A stretch of 53,164 nt of DNA from positions 1-53,164 of the forward strand of contig CACZPR010000024.1 of assembly GCA_902783155.1 (NCBI GenBank), in the 5' to 3' direction. A program made the translations under genes and the position numbers. Source of the stretch: an uncultured Spirochaetaceae bacterium. Lineage in GTDB: Bacteria; Spirochaetota; Spirochaetia; Treponematales; Treponemataceae. The notes beneath the pieces were generated by a model, which made no database searches, had not been told where the DNA came from, and saw nothing but the letters and a program-made list of their open reading frames with translations. Shown here one piece after another: positions 17,538-26,109 of this stretch (the stretch's first letter is position 1; each line of letters starts with the position of its first letter).

Positions 17538-19289
17538 TTATTTTCCTACAAGTTTTTCCAATTCTGCAAGTCGGGTCTGGACATCCCGGTCGTTCGGGCG
17601 GATTGCGGCAACCTGCTTGAGATAGAACTGGGCCATCTTGTAGTTCTGTATTGAATAGTAGATTCTGTACATGCGGTAGAGCGTGTCCACATTCCTCGCG
17701 TTGTACGAAAGGCTCACCCTAAGGCTCTCAAGTTCCGCGTCCGTGTTGGATTCAAGCAGACTCTTCTCATAATATAGAAAACTTTTCATCGAGCTGGACG
17801 AGGTTTTTATCAGACTCTCAATCAGCTCCCCGGCATCCTGCTTTTTGTCGGCGGCAATCATGGATTTTATGTAGACCTGGACAACCCGCTCGGAACCTGG
17901 ATTCTGCCCGTAGAGTCCTGTGGCCGCCTCCCATGCCTCTTCATTTTTCGCAAGACCCAGGCAGGATTCAACATGGCAGCACAGAGTCTCAAGGGAAGCC
18001 CCACCCGCCTCAATCATCCTGACACTTGTATCGTAGGCATCGCTGTATTTTCCGGACCTGAGCATCTCCTTGACATAAAGCTCCAGCGCATCCTTGTTGT
18101 CCGGCTCCGCCTCAAGGACTGGTCCCACAAGCTCCAGAGCAGTCTTTCCACCAATTTTTGATTCCGAAGCGGAGGCAACCTGTGCAGAAAGAAGCAGCAC
18201 CTCCAAATCGTCAGGATAGAGCGAAAGCGCGGTGGACATTGTGTCGGAAACGGCGGACAGATTTTTGCTCCAGTTTTTTTGCAGCCATCCACGCAGAACA
18301 AGGTAGTCCCTGTGCTTTGAGCCAATTCCCTCGCATGAATCAAGCAGGGCGGAAGCCTTTAGATACTCCCCCTTCGCCACAAGGATTCTGGCACGCAGAA
18401 GTATGTAGTCAAGATTCTCCGGGTCAATCTGTAGAATCTTAACCGAATAGTCCATGGCCTCGTCCCATTTCTGGGTCTTCACAAGGCTCCTGCACGAAAG
18501 TTCCAGAGAAAGTTTGTCCTCCGGCTTTACTGAAAGAATTTTCTGCGCGTACTGGAGGGTCTTCTGGTAGTTGTTGCTCTCAAAATAGGACCTCATTTTG
18601 GCGACAGTTATCTCCAGCGGCTCCGTGTCCATGTTTTTTCCGGCCAGCTTCAGATATTTGAGCGCATTGACGGGCTTCCCCTTTTTCAAATAGAAAAGTC
18701 CCATCAGATAGTTAGCGACAACCGAGTCACTTTTGATTTCAAGGCACTTTCTGAGCGACGACCTGATTTTCTCAGAATAGTCCTCCTTTGCCTCGCCGTT
18801 GATTAAAACCAGATTCGGAAGCAGCAGGGTAAAAAAATCCTCCTCGCCCGGACTTGTGTCGTACAGCCCGAACTGTGCGGAGTTTATAATCGGAATATAG
18901 GGATTGTAGGAATCCGGAGCGGGAACATCGGATGTAAATTTTTCGGACGGCCAGACTATCCCCATAATCGACGAACAGATTTCAAGAAGCACCTTCTCCC
19001 TGTCGCTGTAGCTTTCCTTCAGAGGTCTGTGGAGCTTGGAAAACAGCTTCCGGATTGAAGAAGGGGTTCCCATCTGCGCAAGTGCCATGGCATCATCGCT
19101 TATTGAGAAAAAATATGTGTTGTTCTTTTTCTGCGGAACCGCAATGCTGACTGTCTCGGAAGTCTCCTTTGTCGTTGGGGGTGTTTTTTCGCTTGATTCG
19201 CACGAAACCAGAACCAGAGCCGCAACAAAAATCAACGCAAGGGCGATACCGCCGGACCTATTTTTCAGAATCCTCATCCAGAATCTCAT
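17538..19289 (-). CDS. TPR-repeat lipoprotein
   Basis: After a signal sequence with lipobox (LVLVSC) the protein is a long helical solenoid with repeated TPR-like units (LMGLFYLKKGKPVNALKYL, YAQKILSVKPEDKLS, YSVKILQIDPENLDYILLRARILVAKGEY and others to the C-terminus). This suggests a protein-binding scaffold anchored on the periplasmic side of a membrane. The ATG at 19289 is chosen because GAGG lies 9 nt upstream; another ATG at 19277 and a TTG at 19304 are possible. It overlaps the preceding membrane-protein gene and precedes yajC-secDF, so it may serve secretion or envelope assembly; that role is inference from context. Confidence 0.85.
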   Translation of the reverse strand: MRFWMRILKNRSGGIALALIFVAALVLVSCESSEKTPPTTKETSETVSIAVPQKKNNTYFFSISDDAMALAQMGTPSSIRKLFSKLHRPLKESYSDREKVLLEICSSIMGIVWPSEKFTSDVPAPDSYNPYIPIINSAQFGLYDTSPGEEDFFTLLLPNLVLINGEAKEDYSEKIRSSLRKCLEIKSDSVVANYLMGLFYLKKGKPVNALKYLKLAGKNMDTEPLEITVAKMRSYFESNNYQKTLQYAQKILSVKPEDKLSLELSCRSLVKTQKWDEAMDYSVKILQIDPENLDYILLRARILVAKGEYLKASALLDSCEGIGSKHRDYLVLRGWLQKNWSKNLSAVSDTMSTALSLYPDDLEVLLLSAQVASASESKIGGKTALELVGPVLEAEPDNKDALELYVKEMLRSGKYSDAYDTSVRMIEAGGASLETLCCHVESCLGLAKNEEAWEAATGLYGQNPGSERVVQVYIKSMIAADKKQDAGELIESLIKTSSSSMKSFLYYEKSLLESNTDAELESLRVSLSYNARNVDTLYRMYRIYYSIQNYKMAQFYLKQVAAIRPNDRDVQTRLAELEKLVGK

Positions 19290-19908
19290 CCTTCTCGTCC
19301 TCAAAATAGGGAAAGTCCTTTTTCAGAATCTGCTGGACATAGAACACGGCCACCAGAGCCACACCAAGAACCAAAATCAAAAGCGGAAGCCATCTGGAAA
19401 CAAAAGTCGTGAGGGAGAATTTGAGGATTCCGGTGGAAAAGAGCCAGAAGAACACTCCCAGCACAAACAGGGTCGCGGAAATGAAAGTGTAGGACGAACG
19501 CACACGGCGGAACTTGTAAAGCCCCACCAGAAAAAGGGAGATGCCAGCACTCACCATGGCGTAGGGAACCATCCTGAGCGGCGAAAGCTGGATAATCTCC
19601 AGTGTGCTCAGGAGAACGGGGATTCCCAAAAGGAAAATCATAAAGCCAAGGAACACGATGAAGGAATTTCTGAGAAAGCCAAGACCGAAGAAAAGAAAAA
19701 GCGCGCCCACCAAAATGACAATGATGGCAGGCCTGAGGTTCGCTGATTCCGCCGTACTGAAATTACATGCGGCAAGGATTATCCCCACCGCAATAAACAC
19801 AAGCCCGATGGCAAGAATTATGTTCTGCTTTATCTGTTTCGGAGTCTGCGGAACCATCCTGAAATGTCCCTTCCGCTGAGTCTTATTCTCGTCGTCCTTC
19901 TTTTCCAT
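19258..19908 (-). CDS. Multi-pass membrane protein of unknown function
   Basis: A charged N-terminus is followed by about seven hydrophobic segments (IILAIGLVFIAVGIILAA, PAIIVILVGALFLFFGLGF, FIVFLGFMIFLLGIPVLL, and so on) and an acidic C-terminal tail (FEDEKDEILDEDSEK). No motif identifies a family. AGAGGA 6 nt before the ATG gives a clear start. It is the first gene of the run leading through the TPR lipoprotein to yajC-secD-secF, and its 3' end overlaps the next gene by about 30 bases. A role in envelope biogenesis is possible but rests only on location. Confidence 0.8.
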   Translation of the reverse strand: MEKKDDENKTQRKGHFRMVPQTPKQIKQNIILAIGLVFIAVGIILAACNFSTAESANLRPAIIVILVGALFLFFGLGFLRNSFIVFLGFMIFLLGIPVLLSTLEIIQLSPLRMVPYAMVSAGISLFLVGLYKFRRVRSSYTFISATLFVLGVFFWLFSTGILKFSLTTFVSRWLPLLILVLGVALVAVFYVQQILKKDFPYFEDEKDEILDEDSEK

Positions 19909-19940
19909 GCCAGTTCCTCTATTTCGTTCTGAAAATAGGA

Positions 19941-20062
19941 CATCTCTAAAAACTCATTCTCAATGATTTTTTAGAGATGCCTGCGAGTTTAAAAGCCCGA
20001 AATTACAGGCTTTTAAACATCGCGTTTTCAGAGTTACCTCTAAAAACTGAAGTTTCTAGAGG
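19941..20062. repeat. Element of three consecutive hairpins
   Basis: Three inverted repeats follow one another. First, CATCTCTAAAAA (19941-19952) pairs perfectly with 19968-19979. Second, GTTTAAAAGCC (19987-19997) pairs perfectly with 20008-20018. Third, CCTCTA plus AAACT (20037-20048) pairs with 20051-20062 around a two-base loop, with one mismatch. The outer hairpins share the CTCTAAAAACT motif. The block lies upstream of two diverging genes. It could be a small mobile palindromic element, a structured RNA, or terminators for readthrough. Confidence 0.65.
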
Positions 20063-20166
20063 TTTCTTAATAAACAGTCCACCTCCTATAATGATACCAT
20101 TTTAAAAGCCTACGTTCAACTTTTTTTTGAAAATCTATAGATAATTATGCCACCCAAAAAAATTCA

Positions 20167-20175
20167 TGCTATAAT
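20167..20175 (+). promoter_or_regulatory. Extended -10 promoter of the 20207 lipoprotein gene
   Basis: TGCTATAAT is a consensus extended -10 box, 31 nt before the ATG. No good -35 match lies 17 bp upstream, which is usual for extended -10 promoters. Confidence 0.6.
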
Positions 20176-20206
20176 AGAAGTGTTCAATATCCAAAGGAGG
20201 TCCCAC

Positions 20207-21031
20207 ATGAAGACAAAGAATTTTCTCGCGCTTTTACTGCTCCTGCTGGTCCAGATTTTTATACTCTCATGCAGTTCAGAAACATCGGGCAGAGTCACGC
20301 TGGCAATCAGTCCATCGGCATCACGAAATGCTGACAGCGGCTACAACCTTCTTGTCAGGATCTACGACGCGGAGAGTGTGGTCCCGATTCTTACGGAAAA
20401 CATGAAAATCGGCGGAACCAATTCGACGGTCACATTGGAGAACATACCGAGTGGCAAAAAAATATTTGTGTACACGGCAGCCTCCCTTACGGAACCAACA
20501 GGGAATGTTACAGCGTGGTCCGGAAAAAGCTCCACGTTGATTCTCGCCCCCGGGGAGGAAAGCCCTGTTGATATAAATCTGCTTCCATGTACAATGGTGA
20601 CATTCAATGGCTCAAACATAACAGCCGCAAGCGATAATGGGTATGACGAAACGGCCATAGCTTTGGGGACAGACAATAGAACAAAATTCAGCTGCTGGTA
20701 TGTCACAGTTCAAATCAAATATGATGACGGAAGAGCAATGTCAAGTACGGCGGCCAATTGTTATAGCATCATGGCAACAAGCAGCACCCAATTTTCTTGG
20801 GAAACATACGTGGACAAAAACGTCAGCGGAAGCATAACCTTTAACTGCTATTCCATTACACAGGAGCAGTACCAAATTCTTGGTTTCAAATTCAGCGGGC
20901 AGGACCACGATGATGCGGTCAAATCCGTACTGTCAAATCCACCGCTATACACAGGGAGCAGCAATTTCGACACAAAATCAAATGATGCAAACCCAGTTGT
21001 GAGGATATCTTTGACAAAGAGGGGCAGCTAG
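20207..21031 (+). CDS. Exported lipoprotein of unknown function
   Basis: A hydrophobic signal ending in FILSCSS (lipobox Cys about residue 22) is followed by beta-rich sequence with no known catalytic motif. The region from VRIYDAES through LENIPSG to LLPCTMVTF matches the N-terminal part of the SUMF1 lipoprotein at 1580-3022 in order and spacing (RAYDADS, MENIPVG, LRKCPVVKF), so the two share a domain. A strong AGGAGG 7 nt before the ATG sets the start; in-frame codons further upstream lack a ribosome site. It is followed by decayed sequence and probably stands alone. Confidence 0.82.
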   Translation: MKTKNFLALLLLLLVQIFILSCSSETSGRVTLAISPSASRNADSGYNLLVRIYDAESVVPILTENMKIGGTNSTVTLENIPSGKKIFVYTAASLTEPTGNVTAWSGKSSTLILAPGEESPVDINLLPCTMVTFNGSNITAASDNGYDETAIALGTDNRTKFSCWYVTVQIKYDDGRAMSSTAANCYSIMATSSTQFSWETYVDKNVSGSITFNCYSITQEQYQILGFKFSGQDHDDAVKSVLSNPPLYTGSSNFDTKSNDANPVVRISLTKRGS

Positions 21032-21079
21032 GAAAACATGTTATGTGGATGACCGCAGTGGGGCGCTTTTGGAAAAAAA

Positions 21080-21176
21080 ATGGATAATAATATAATTATT
21101 ACAATTCAACAGTTATTAATTGGTAGAAATCCAGATTTTGATAAAGCTCAAAAAATAAAGCTTGTTCGTCATAAAG
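21080..21176 (+). pseudogene. N-terminal fragment resembling GIY-YIG-type nuclease proteins
   Basis: An ATG at 21080 opens a short AT-rich frame reading MDNNIIITIQQLL...KIKLVRHKDDN. The LVRHKD segment recalls the start of GIY-YIG nuclease-family proteins. After KDDN the similarity ends where the next fragment begins, and the frame closes at about 21247. It is a remnant, not a working gene; the family call is tentative. Confidence 0.4.
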
Positions 21177-21335
21177 ATGACAACGTTAAGTTTAAGACTC
21201 CCCGATTCTTACCATGCAATGGTAAAAGAAATAACCGCAAAAGATAACATTTCAATAAAGAGGTTCACGAAATAAATTTATGGCAGTTTTATCAAAAGTG
21301 CCTGATACAGAACCTGCTGAGTACGATAAATAAAC
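21177..21335 (+). pseudogene. Decayed HicB/ribbon-helix-helix antitoxin gene
   Basis: MTTLSLRLPDSYHAMVKEI is a typical ribbon-helix-helix N-terminus of HicB-like antitoxins. The frame stops after KRFTK at about 21275. A second piece in another frame, MAVLSKVPDTEPAEYDK (about 21281-21334), looks like the C-terminal tail found in such antitoxins. The middle is missing and the frame is shifted. Base composition is much more AT-rich than the flanking genes, suggesting acquired and decayed DNA. Confidence 0.5.
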
Positions 21336-21411
21336 ACATAACACATATAAGGCCCAGCTTGTCAATAAGAATCCTCAAAAAATAATCACTTGGTAAAAAG
21401 AGTTAGAAAAA

Positions 21412-21717
21412 ATGGACATTCAAGAACAGTTTAATTTGGTTGCAAAAAGTTATGATGAAAATCGAAAAAAGTTTATATCATGTTTTGATGATTATTACAT
21501 TTCCAGTACTGATTTTATTGCCAGAACGCTAAAATATGTTCCGAAAGTCATCTATGATCTTGACTCTGGGACTGGTCTGCTTCCTACCTTTTGGTACAGG
21601 TACTTTCCAAAATCGGAGTATGTGCTGATAGACATTGCCGAGGAAATGCTGAATGTCGCAAAAAAAAGGTTTGCAGGAATGTGGAGTGCATATATTCAAA
21701 AGGAAAATTCGGTGTAA
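21412..21717 (+). pseudogene. Truncated SAM-dependent methyltransferase
   Basis: The 101-aa frame begins like a class I methyltransferase: MDIQEQFNLVAKSYDE..., a Rossmann motif I (YDLDSGTGLLPTF, with Ser where Gly or Cys is usual), then EYVLIDIAEEMLNVAKKRF. It ends abruptly after motif II, about half the family's normal length, and the last 12 residues look frame-shifted. Catalytic and later SAM-fold motifs are absent. It lies in the same AT-rich fragment cluster as the preceding remnants. Confidence 0.6.
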
Positions 21718-21781
21718 TAGTATCGATAAAATAAATTGAATAAATTTGTGTGACAGAACAAAAAACATACCAAAGCTTCAA

Positions 21782-21960
21782 AGCCGACTAACCGGTCAAG
21801 CTGCGCCACAGTTTAAGCAGTTGTTTCGCTACGCCGGACAGTAGGGGCTTGGTCCTGCGGGAAACCGCTGGACTGTAGGCGGATGCCGGAACCCCGGATG
21901 GCCGGTTTGCAAATCGGTTTCCGCATGGCGGCGGTGGGCGTGGGATGCCGTCCAGAAAAT
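21782..21960. other. GC-rich noncoding patch with possible decayed frame
   Basis: This stretch is clearly GC-richer than the AT-rich remnants before it. A stop-free minus-strand frame of about 75 codons ends at a TAG near 21790, but it has no start or recognisable family. Part of it, on the minus strand, also looks like a tRNA 5' half (GTGGCGCAGCTTGACCGG), without a matching 3' half. It may be a remnant of integrated DNA. Confidence 0.35.
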
Positions 21961-21988
21961 TGCTGGAATGGAAAGCTGTTTCAAACCC

Positions 21989-22017
21989 TTGTCTTAAAAC
22001 CTCCCCTCTGATAGAAT
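21989..22017 (+). promoter_or_regulatory. Promoter of the 22025 lipoprotein gene (leaderless geometry)
   Basis: TTGTCT (21989-21994), 17-bp spacer and TAGAAT (22012-22017); the ATG follows after 7 nt and no Shine-Dalgarno sequence is present. Confidence 0.6.
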
Positions 22018-22024
22018 CTTTTCC

Positions 22025-23107
22025 ATGCTTTTTTCTTCACATTCAAATTCGGGGCGGAGGTTTCGCTCCATTTTTATATCCATTTTTATTTCGGCGACTC
22101 TTTTTTCCTGCGGGAATCCCACCGGGACCGTTTTGCCACAGGCCGAATCAAAAAAGTTCAAGGAAGAGCAGGCCCAGCTGAAAAATCTGCTTGTGGAAGA
22201 GGAAAACCCGGAACTTCGGTTCACAATAATGAAGACGATTGCCGGAAACCTACAGGCTGTGCATGACTATCCGGAGCTGATTCTTTTTTTGACAGACTGG
22301 GTTGATTCAAATCCGGACGACCCCTACAACGCATACTGGCTGCTCCAGACCGCTTTCGCATATCTGAAATGCTCCTCCGAACCAATGGCGCAGTATTATT
22401 TTGAAAGGACGCTCAGAAACTTCAGCGACCTGACCATACAGGGACAGTCCATCCACGAGCTTTGCCTGAAACACCTGCTCCAAATCAGCACGGACCCGGC
22501 GAACAGAATCACCTACTTCAACCAGCTGATTACAAGGTTCCCCGACACCGTAAGCACGACCGAGCTTTATGTGCGCATGGCAATGGAATACGAAAAAGAG
22601 GGCGAATGGGCGCAGTCACTCAGATGCTACCAGCTTTTTCTTGCCAAGGACGATGCCACCACCATACAGATTCCGGGACTGCCGAACGCATACAAGACCG
22701 CAAAACGTCTGATAGATTTCAACAACTCGTCAAAAAGCTGGACCTACGAAAACCTGAACGACCTTTTACGAAACGTAAAATCCGCCTTAAAATCCAGCGA
22801 CGCGGGCTGGCTGGAGGGAATCCGCTCAAAAGTAAATTTCTTCGCAATGTCATGGAAGACCGACGAAAACTCCGCAAACGCGCAGAGCGAGCTGAATCTT
22901 TCGGCATACATGACAGAAAAACCAATAAATTTTTCAACAACACTTGATGAAATGTCAACTCCTTCCGAAGCATATTTAAGGACCTGGGGTTGGAACACTT
23001 CTCCAAATATCTGGTATCTATATTTCAGGAAAGTCAATTTTCCTGCGGATCAGAACATACACGGACGATGGGAATGGGCCGGCATATACTTTGGTGAAAA
23101 GCTGTAA
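22025..23107 (+). CDS. Helical (TPR-like) lipoprotein
   Basis: The N-terminus is basic then hydrophobic, ending in a lipobox (ATLFSCG, Cys about residue 29). The mature 330 residues are mostly helical, with TPR-like pairs (AYWLLQTAFAYLKCSSEPMAQYYFERTL, ELYVRMAMEYEKEGEWAQSLRCYQLFLA). It is followed after 20 bp by an MltD-like transglycosylase gene and then an OmpA-family gene, so it probably works at the cell wall. The start has no ribosome site, but a -10 box ends 7 nt upstream. No specific family is recognised. Confidence 0.82.
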   Translation: MLFSSHSNSGRRFRSIFISIFISATLFSCGNPTGTVLPQAESKKFKEEQAQLKNLLVEEENPELRFTIMKTIAGNLQAVHDYPELILFLTDWVDSNPDDPYNAYWLLQTAFAYLKCSSEPMAQYYFERTLRNFSDLTIQGQSIHELCLKHLLQISTDPANRITYFNQLITRFPDTVSTTELYVRMAMEYEKEGEWAQSLRCYQLFLAKDDATTIQIPGLPNAYKTAKRLIDFNNSSKSWTYENLNDLLRNVKSALKSSDAGWLEGIRSKVNFFAMSWKTDENSANAQSELNLSAYMTEKPINFSTTLDEMSTPSEAYLRTWGWNTSPNIWYLYFRKVNFPADQNIHGRWEWAGIYFGEKL

Positions 23108-23127
23108 AAAATTGGAGGTTATAAAAG

Positions 23128-24426
23128 ATGCAGACTTGCGGACCCACAACATCTGCTTCAAAAAAAATTTTTGCCCTGATTGCATTTCTTGTGATTGCAG
23201 GGGCCGTGTTTGCTAAGGAAAAAAAAACTAATCCGAAACCCCAACCACGCTTTGAAAGCTACGCAGACACCGAGACACAGCTTGAGGAAGACATCGTGGA
23301 CCCCTCAATACCCAAGCCCGCAGAAATCAAGCTGACCCCGGACGAAAAAAATCCGCTCACCACAGAGATTGTTGAGGAGGACATCCCCCCATCGACAGCC
23401 GACCAGTCCAGCGATTCGGACCAGGGCAAGGTGGACGCCCCGGACATGAAAAACGGCTACCTCCATGTTGACATAGGACTTCCGGGGCTTGAAAAGGAAC
23501 TTACCCAGAACTACATAAAATATTACCAGGGCCAGGAGGGGCGGAAACTTTTGGTCAAGGCGCTAAAAAACTCCGTTCCGTACAGGCCATACGTGATAGA
23601 GTCCCTTGAAAAAAACGGGCTCCCGGCATTTCTCCAGTACCTTCCGATTGTCGAGTCGGACTACAAGCCCACGGCAATATCAAAATCGGGTGCGACGGGA
23701 ATCTGGCAGTTCATGGCGAACAGCATGGGTCCGCTTATGAAAAAAAGCAAATGGCACGACGACCGAAGGGATCCATGGCTTTCAACCGATGCCGCCATGC
23801 TCAAGTTCCGCGACAACTACAATTTTTTCCATGAATGGACAATGGCGATTGCGGCATACAACTGTGGGGCCGGTGGACTTTTGAGAATCCAGCAGGCACA
23901 TCCGGGCATGGACTACTGGGAGCTTTGCGAAAAAAAACTTCTCAAGACGGAGACAATCTACTACGTTCCAAAACTGATTGCGGTTGCGGAGATTGTGGAG
24001 AACGCGGGATACTACGGTCTGGACGATGTAAAGGAAGCCGCCGAGCTTATTGAGGACAGCAAGACGGAAGATTTTGACTATCTTCAGACAAAGACCATGC
24101 TGACCCTTGCCCAGCTTTCCGACGCGACAGGTCTTTCAAAAGAAAAAATCAAGCAGCTGAACATGGCCCTACTTGACGACTGCACCCCTATTGGACAGGC
24201 ATACAACATCCGTCTTCCAAAGGGATATGCCGACAGCACAAAGGAGAACCTAAAGAAAAAGGGACTCTCGCTCGACAGCCAGATTCACACGGTGGAAAAA
24301 GGCGACACGCTCTGGGCAATCTCAAGAAAATACCAGGTGACTGTCGCACAGCTGTTGACGGCAAACGGAATGAAAGAAAATGATGTCCTGAGTATTGGAA
24401 AAAAGCTGGTTGTGCCGATATTCTAA
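23128..24426 (+). CDS. mltD: Lytic transglycosylase with LysM domain (MltD-like)
   Basis: The protein has a signal peptide (FLVIAGAVFAKE), an acidic linker to about residue 110, and an SLT-type transglycosylase domain at about 165-285. Its family motifs are FLQYLPIVESDYKP with the catalytic Glu, SGATGIWQFM and AIAAYNCGAGG. A single LysM domain at the C-terminus (HTVEKGDTLWAISRKYQ...SIGKKLVVPIF) binds peptidoglycan. Such enzymes cleave glycan strands to form anhydromuropeptides during wall remodelling. GGAGG 9 nt before the ATG gives a clear start. It lies between a TPR-like lipoprotein and an OmpA-family protein, a coherent cell-wall cluster. Confidence 0.92.
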   Translation: MQTCGPTTSASKKIFALIAFLVIAGAVFAKEKKTNPKPQPRFESYADTETQLEEDIVDPSIPKPAEIKLTPDEKNPLTTEIVEEDIPPSTADQSSDSDQGKVDAPDMKNGYLHVDIGLPGLEKELTQNYIKYYQGQEGRKLLVKALKNSVPYRPYVIESLEKNGLPAFLQYLPIVESDYKPTAISKSGATGIWQFMANSMGPLMKKSKWHDDRRDPWLSTDAAMLKFRDNYNFFHEWTMAIAAYNCGAGGLLRIQQAHPGMDYWELCEKKLLKTETIYYVPKLIAVAEIVENAGYYGLDDVKEAAELIEDSKTEDFDYLQTKTMLTLAQLSDATGLSKEKIKQLNMALLDDCTPIGQAYNIRLPKGYADSTKENLKKKGLSLDSQIHTVEKGDTLWAISRKYQVTVAQLLTANGMKENDVLSIGKKLVVPIF

Positions 24427-24539
24427 AAAACAGGGATTTGCGAAGTCTGGTTTCGGATATGCCCAGTAACTGGCGCGCCCCAAGTTTGTTTGTAGATGGG
24501 GAATCCTAAAAAAAAATGCAGACGATATGGGAGAATCGA

Positions 24540-25997
24540 ATGGCTATAAAAAAAATCAACAGAACCGCCATAACTTTGGCGGCCGGACTGGTATTATCTG
24601 CGGCGGCCCTTTTTGCGCAGGACGACGGAACCTACCGCCAGTACATGCTTGAGGGCTACACATACGACGAAATTGAGGAAGCGGAGCAGGCTGCCGCGGC
24701 AAGTGCGGATGTTGACAGCAAAAAAGCTGTGATGTCCTCCGTATCCAAGGTTGACTGGTCAAAATCAACATTCACATCGGACATAACCCTGGACACTGTA
24801 AAGGCCGGAATCCCAATGCCAAGCGGAAAGGCGGTCTCGATGAACCGTGTGCAGATGGAGCTTCCCGTATTGGTGAAGGACCCTCTTCTTTCGCTCTACG
24901 CCGACGACACACGCACGCTGGGGGACCTTGTTCTGGAGGGAAACCTGACGCTGGACGCACTGACACGCATAATCGACGGCAGCAAAAAGACTCCGCCCTA
25001 TTTTATGAACGCGACCAACACCCTAAAGACAACCAACACCCTGGACCTCCACCAGATTGGGGCACTGCTTGTAAAACACCGCACCCCCTATGTCCAGGAC
25101 AAGCCGATTGAAAGAATCTCATCAAAAGCATACACAGGCATAGTAATCGATGCACGTGGACTGATTCCGGTTCAGGGCGAGCATGTCAAGTCCGAAGTCT
25201 ACCCATGCCTTTTCCCAAAAATCTGGAACGAGGACATGGATTTGATTTACGAACGCAACATGGTTCTCCCGGATGTCGCAAAGTCAAAGGGAATTGTTGA
25301 CTATCTTCCGGGACAGGGCAGCAACAAAAAGACCGAGAGAGCCGGAAACGACCCGCTGTGGATTACCGCCCGCAAAGTCTACGGAGTGAACCGATGCGAC
25401 CCGGTCATTTCAAAGGAAGATTACCTCAGAATCACGACAGTCCCGGCAAATCTTGAGCTGTTGAAGCAGGGAAAGGTCGTAATACTCCTTGATTCGGACA
25501 AGCTGGTTGGAAACGTGACAAGCCCGCGCAAGGACATACGCTACTATCTGGAGACTGGAAAACTCAAGCAGCGCATAGACAAGACGGACATCCCGGACGT
25601 AACTCCCGAGGAACACGACGGCGGATTTGTGATTAGAATGGAGAACCTCCGCTTCATTGCAGATTTGGCGGAACTTCTGCCGGAAGAAAAGCACAGGGTC
25701 GCCGAAATAGCGAAAGAGCTGAAGACAATCATCGTCGGTGGAAAATACACAATCCGGGTGAACGGACACACGGCGGACGTAAACAAACCGCTTGGACAGC
25801 AGGCGCTCAGCATTGAACGTGCGGAAGCAATCAAGAACGCACTTGTGGCGGAAGGAATCCCCGAAAACCTGTTCACATGCTATGGATACGGTGGAACCAT
25901 GCCAATAGCCGACAACTCAACCGCATCTGGACGTGCGCAGAACCGGCGTGTCGAAATCGAAATCACACCGCAGGGAACGGAAATTCAGCGAAGATAG
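24540..25997 (+). CDS. Exported OmpA-family protein
   Basis: A signal peptide (AAGLVLSAAALFAQ) leads to an N-terminal region with YTYDEIEEAEQ and a central domain containing KAYTGIVIDARGLIPV, a segment seen in FlgT/LPP20-like periplasmic proteins. The last 120 residues form an OmpA-like peptidoglycan-binding domain (YTIRVNGHTADVNKP, LSIERAEAIKNALVAEGI, GRAQNRRVEIEI). The ATG at 24540 is chosen over one eight codons upstream because GGGAG lies 6 nt before it and the signal peptide begins there. With the LysM transglycosylase next door, a role at the peptidoglycan/outer-membrane interface is likely. The central-domain call is tentative. Confidence 0.88.
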   Translation: MAIKKINRTAITLAAGLVLSAAALFAQDDGTYRQYMLEGYTYDEIEEAEQAAAASADVDSKKAVMSSVSKVDWSKSTFTSDITLDTVKAGIPMPSGKAVSMNRVQMELPVLVKDPLLSLYADDTRTLGDLVLEGNLTLDALTRIIDGSKKTPPYFMNATNTLKTTNTLDLHQIGALLVKHRTPYVQDKPIERISSKAYTGIVIDARGLIPVQGEHVKSEVYPCLFPKIWNEDMDLIYERNMVLPDVAKSKGIVDYLPGQGSNKKTERAGNDPLWITARKVYGVNRCDPVISKEDYLRITTVPANLELLKQGKVVILLDSDKLVGNVTSPRKDIRYYLETGKLKQRIDKTDIPDVTPEEHDGGFVIRMENLRFIADLAELLPEEKHRVAEIAKELKTIIVGGKYTIRVNGHTADVNKPLGQQALSIERAEAIKNALVAEGIPENLFTCYGYGGTMPIADNSTASGRAQNRRVEIEITPQGTEIQRR

Positions 25998-26109
25998 GAC
26001 ATTTTTTCATTAAACCATCCTCATAACATTTTTTTCTAAAAATGCTATGGAATAAAAATCCAAAAAATAGTATATTTATGCAGTTTTTATTTTAAGGATG
26101 GTGAACCAA

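Noticed and set aside
21782-21815. tRNA-Pro-like 5' half on the minus strand
   Set aside because: No anticodon stem or T-arm follows; it is listed only as part of an unclear GC-rich patch.
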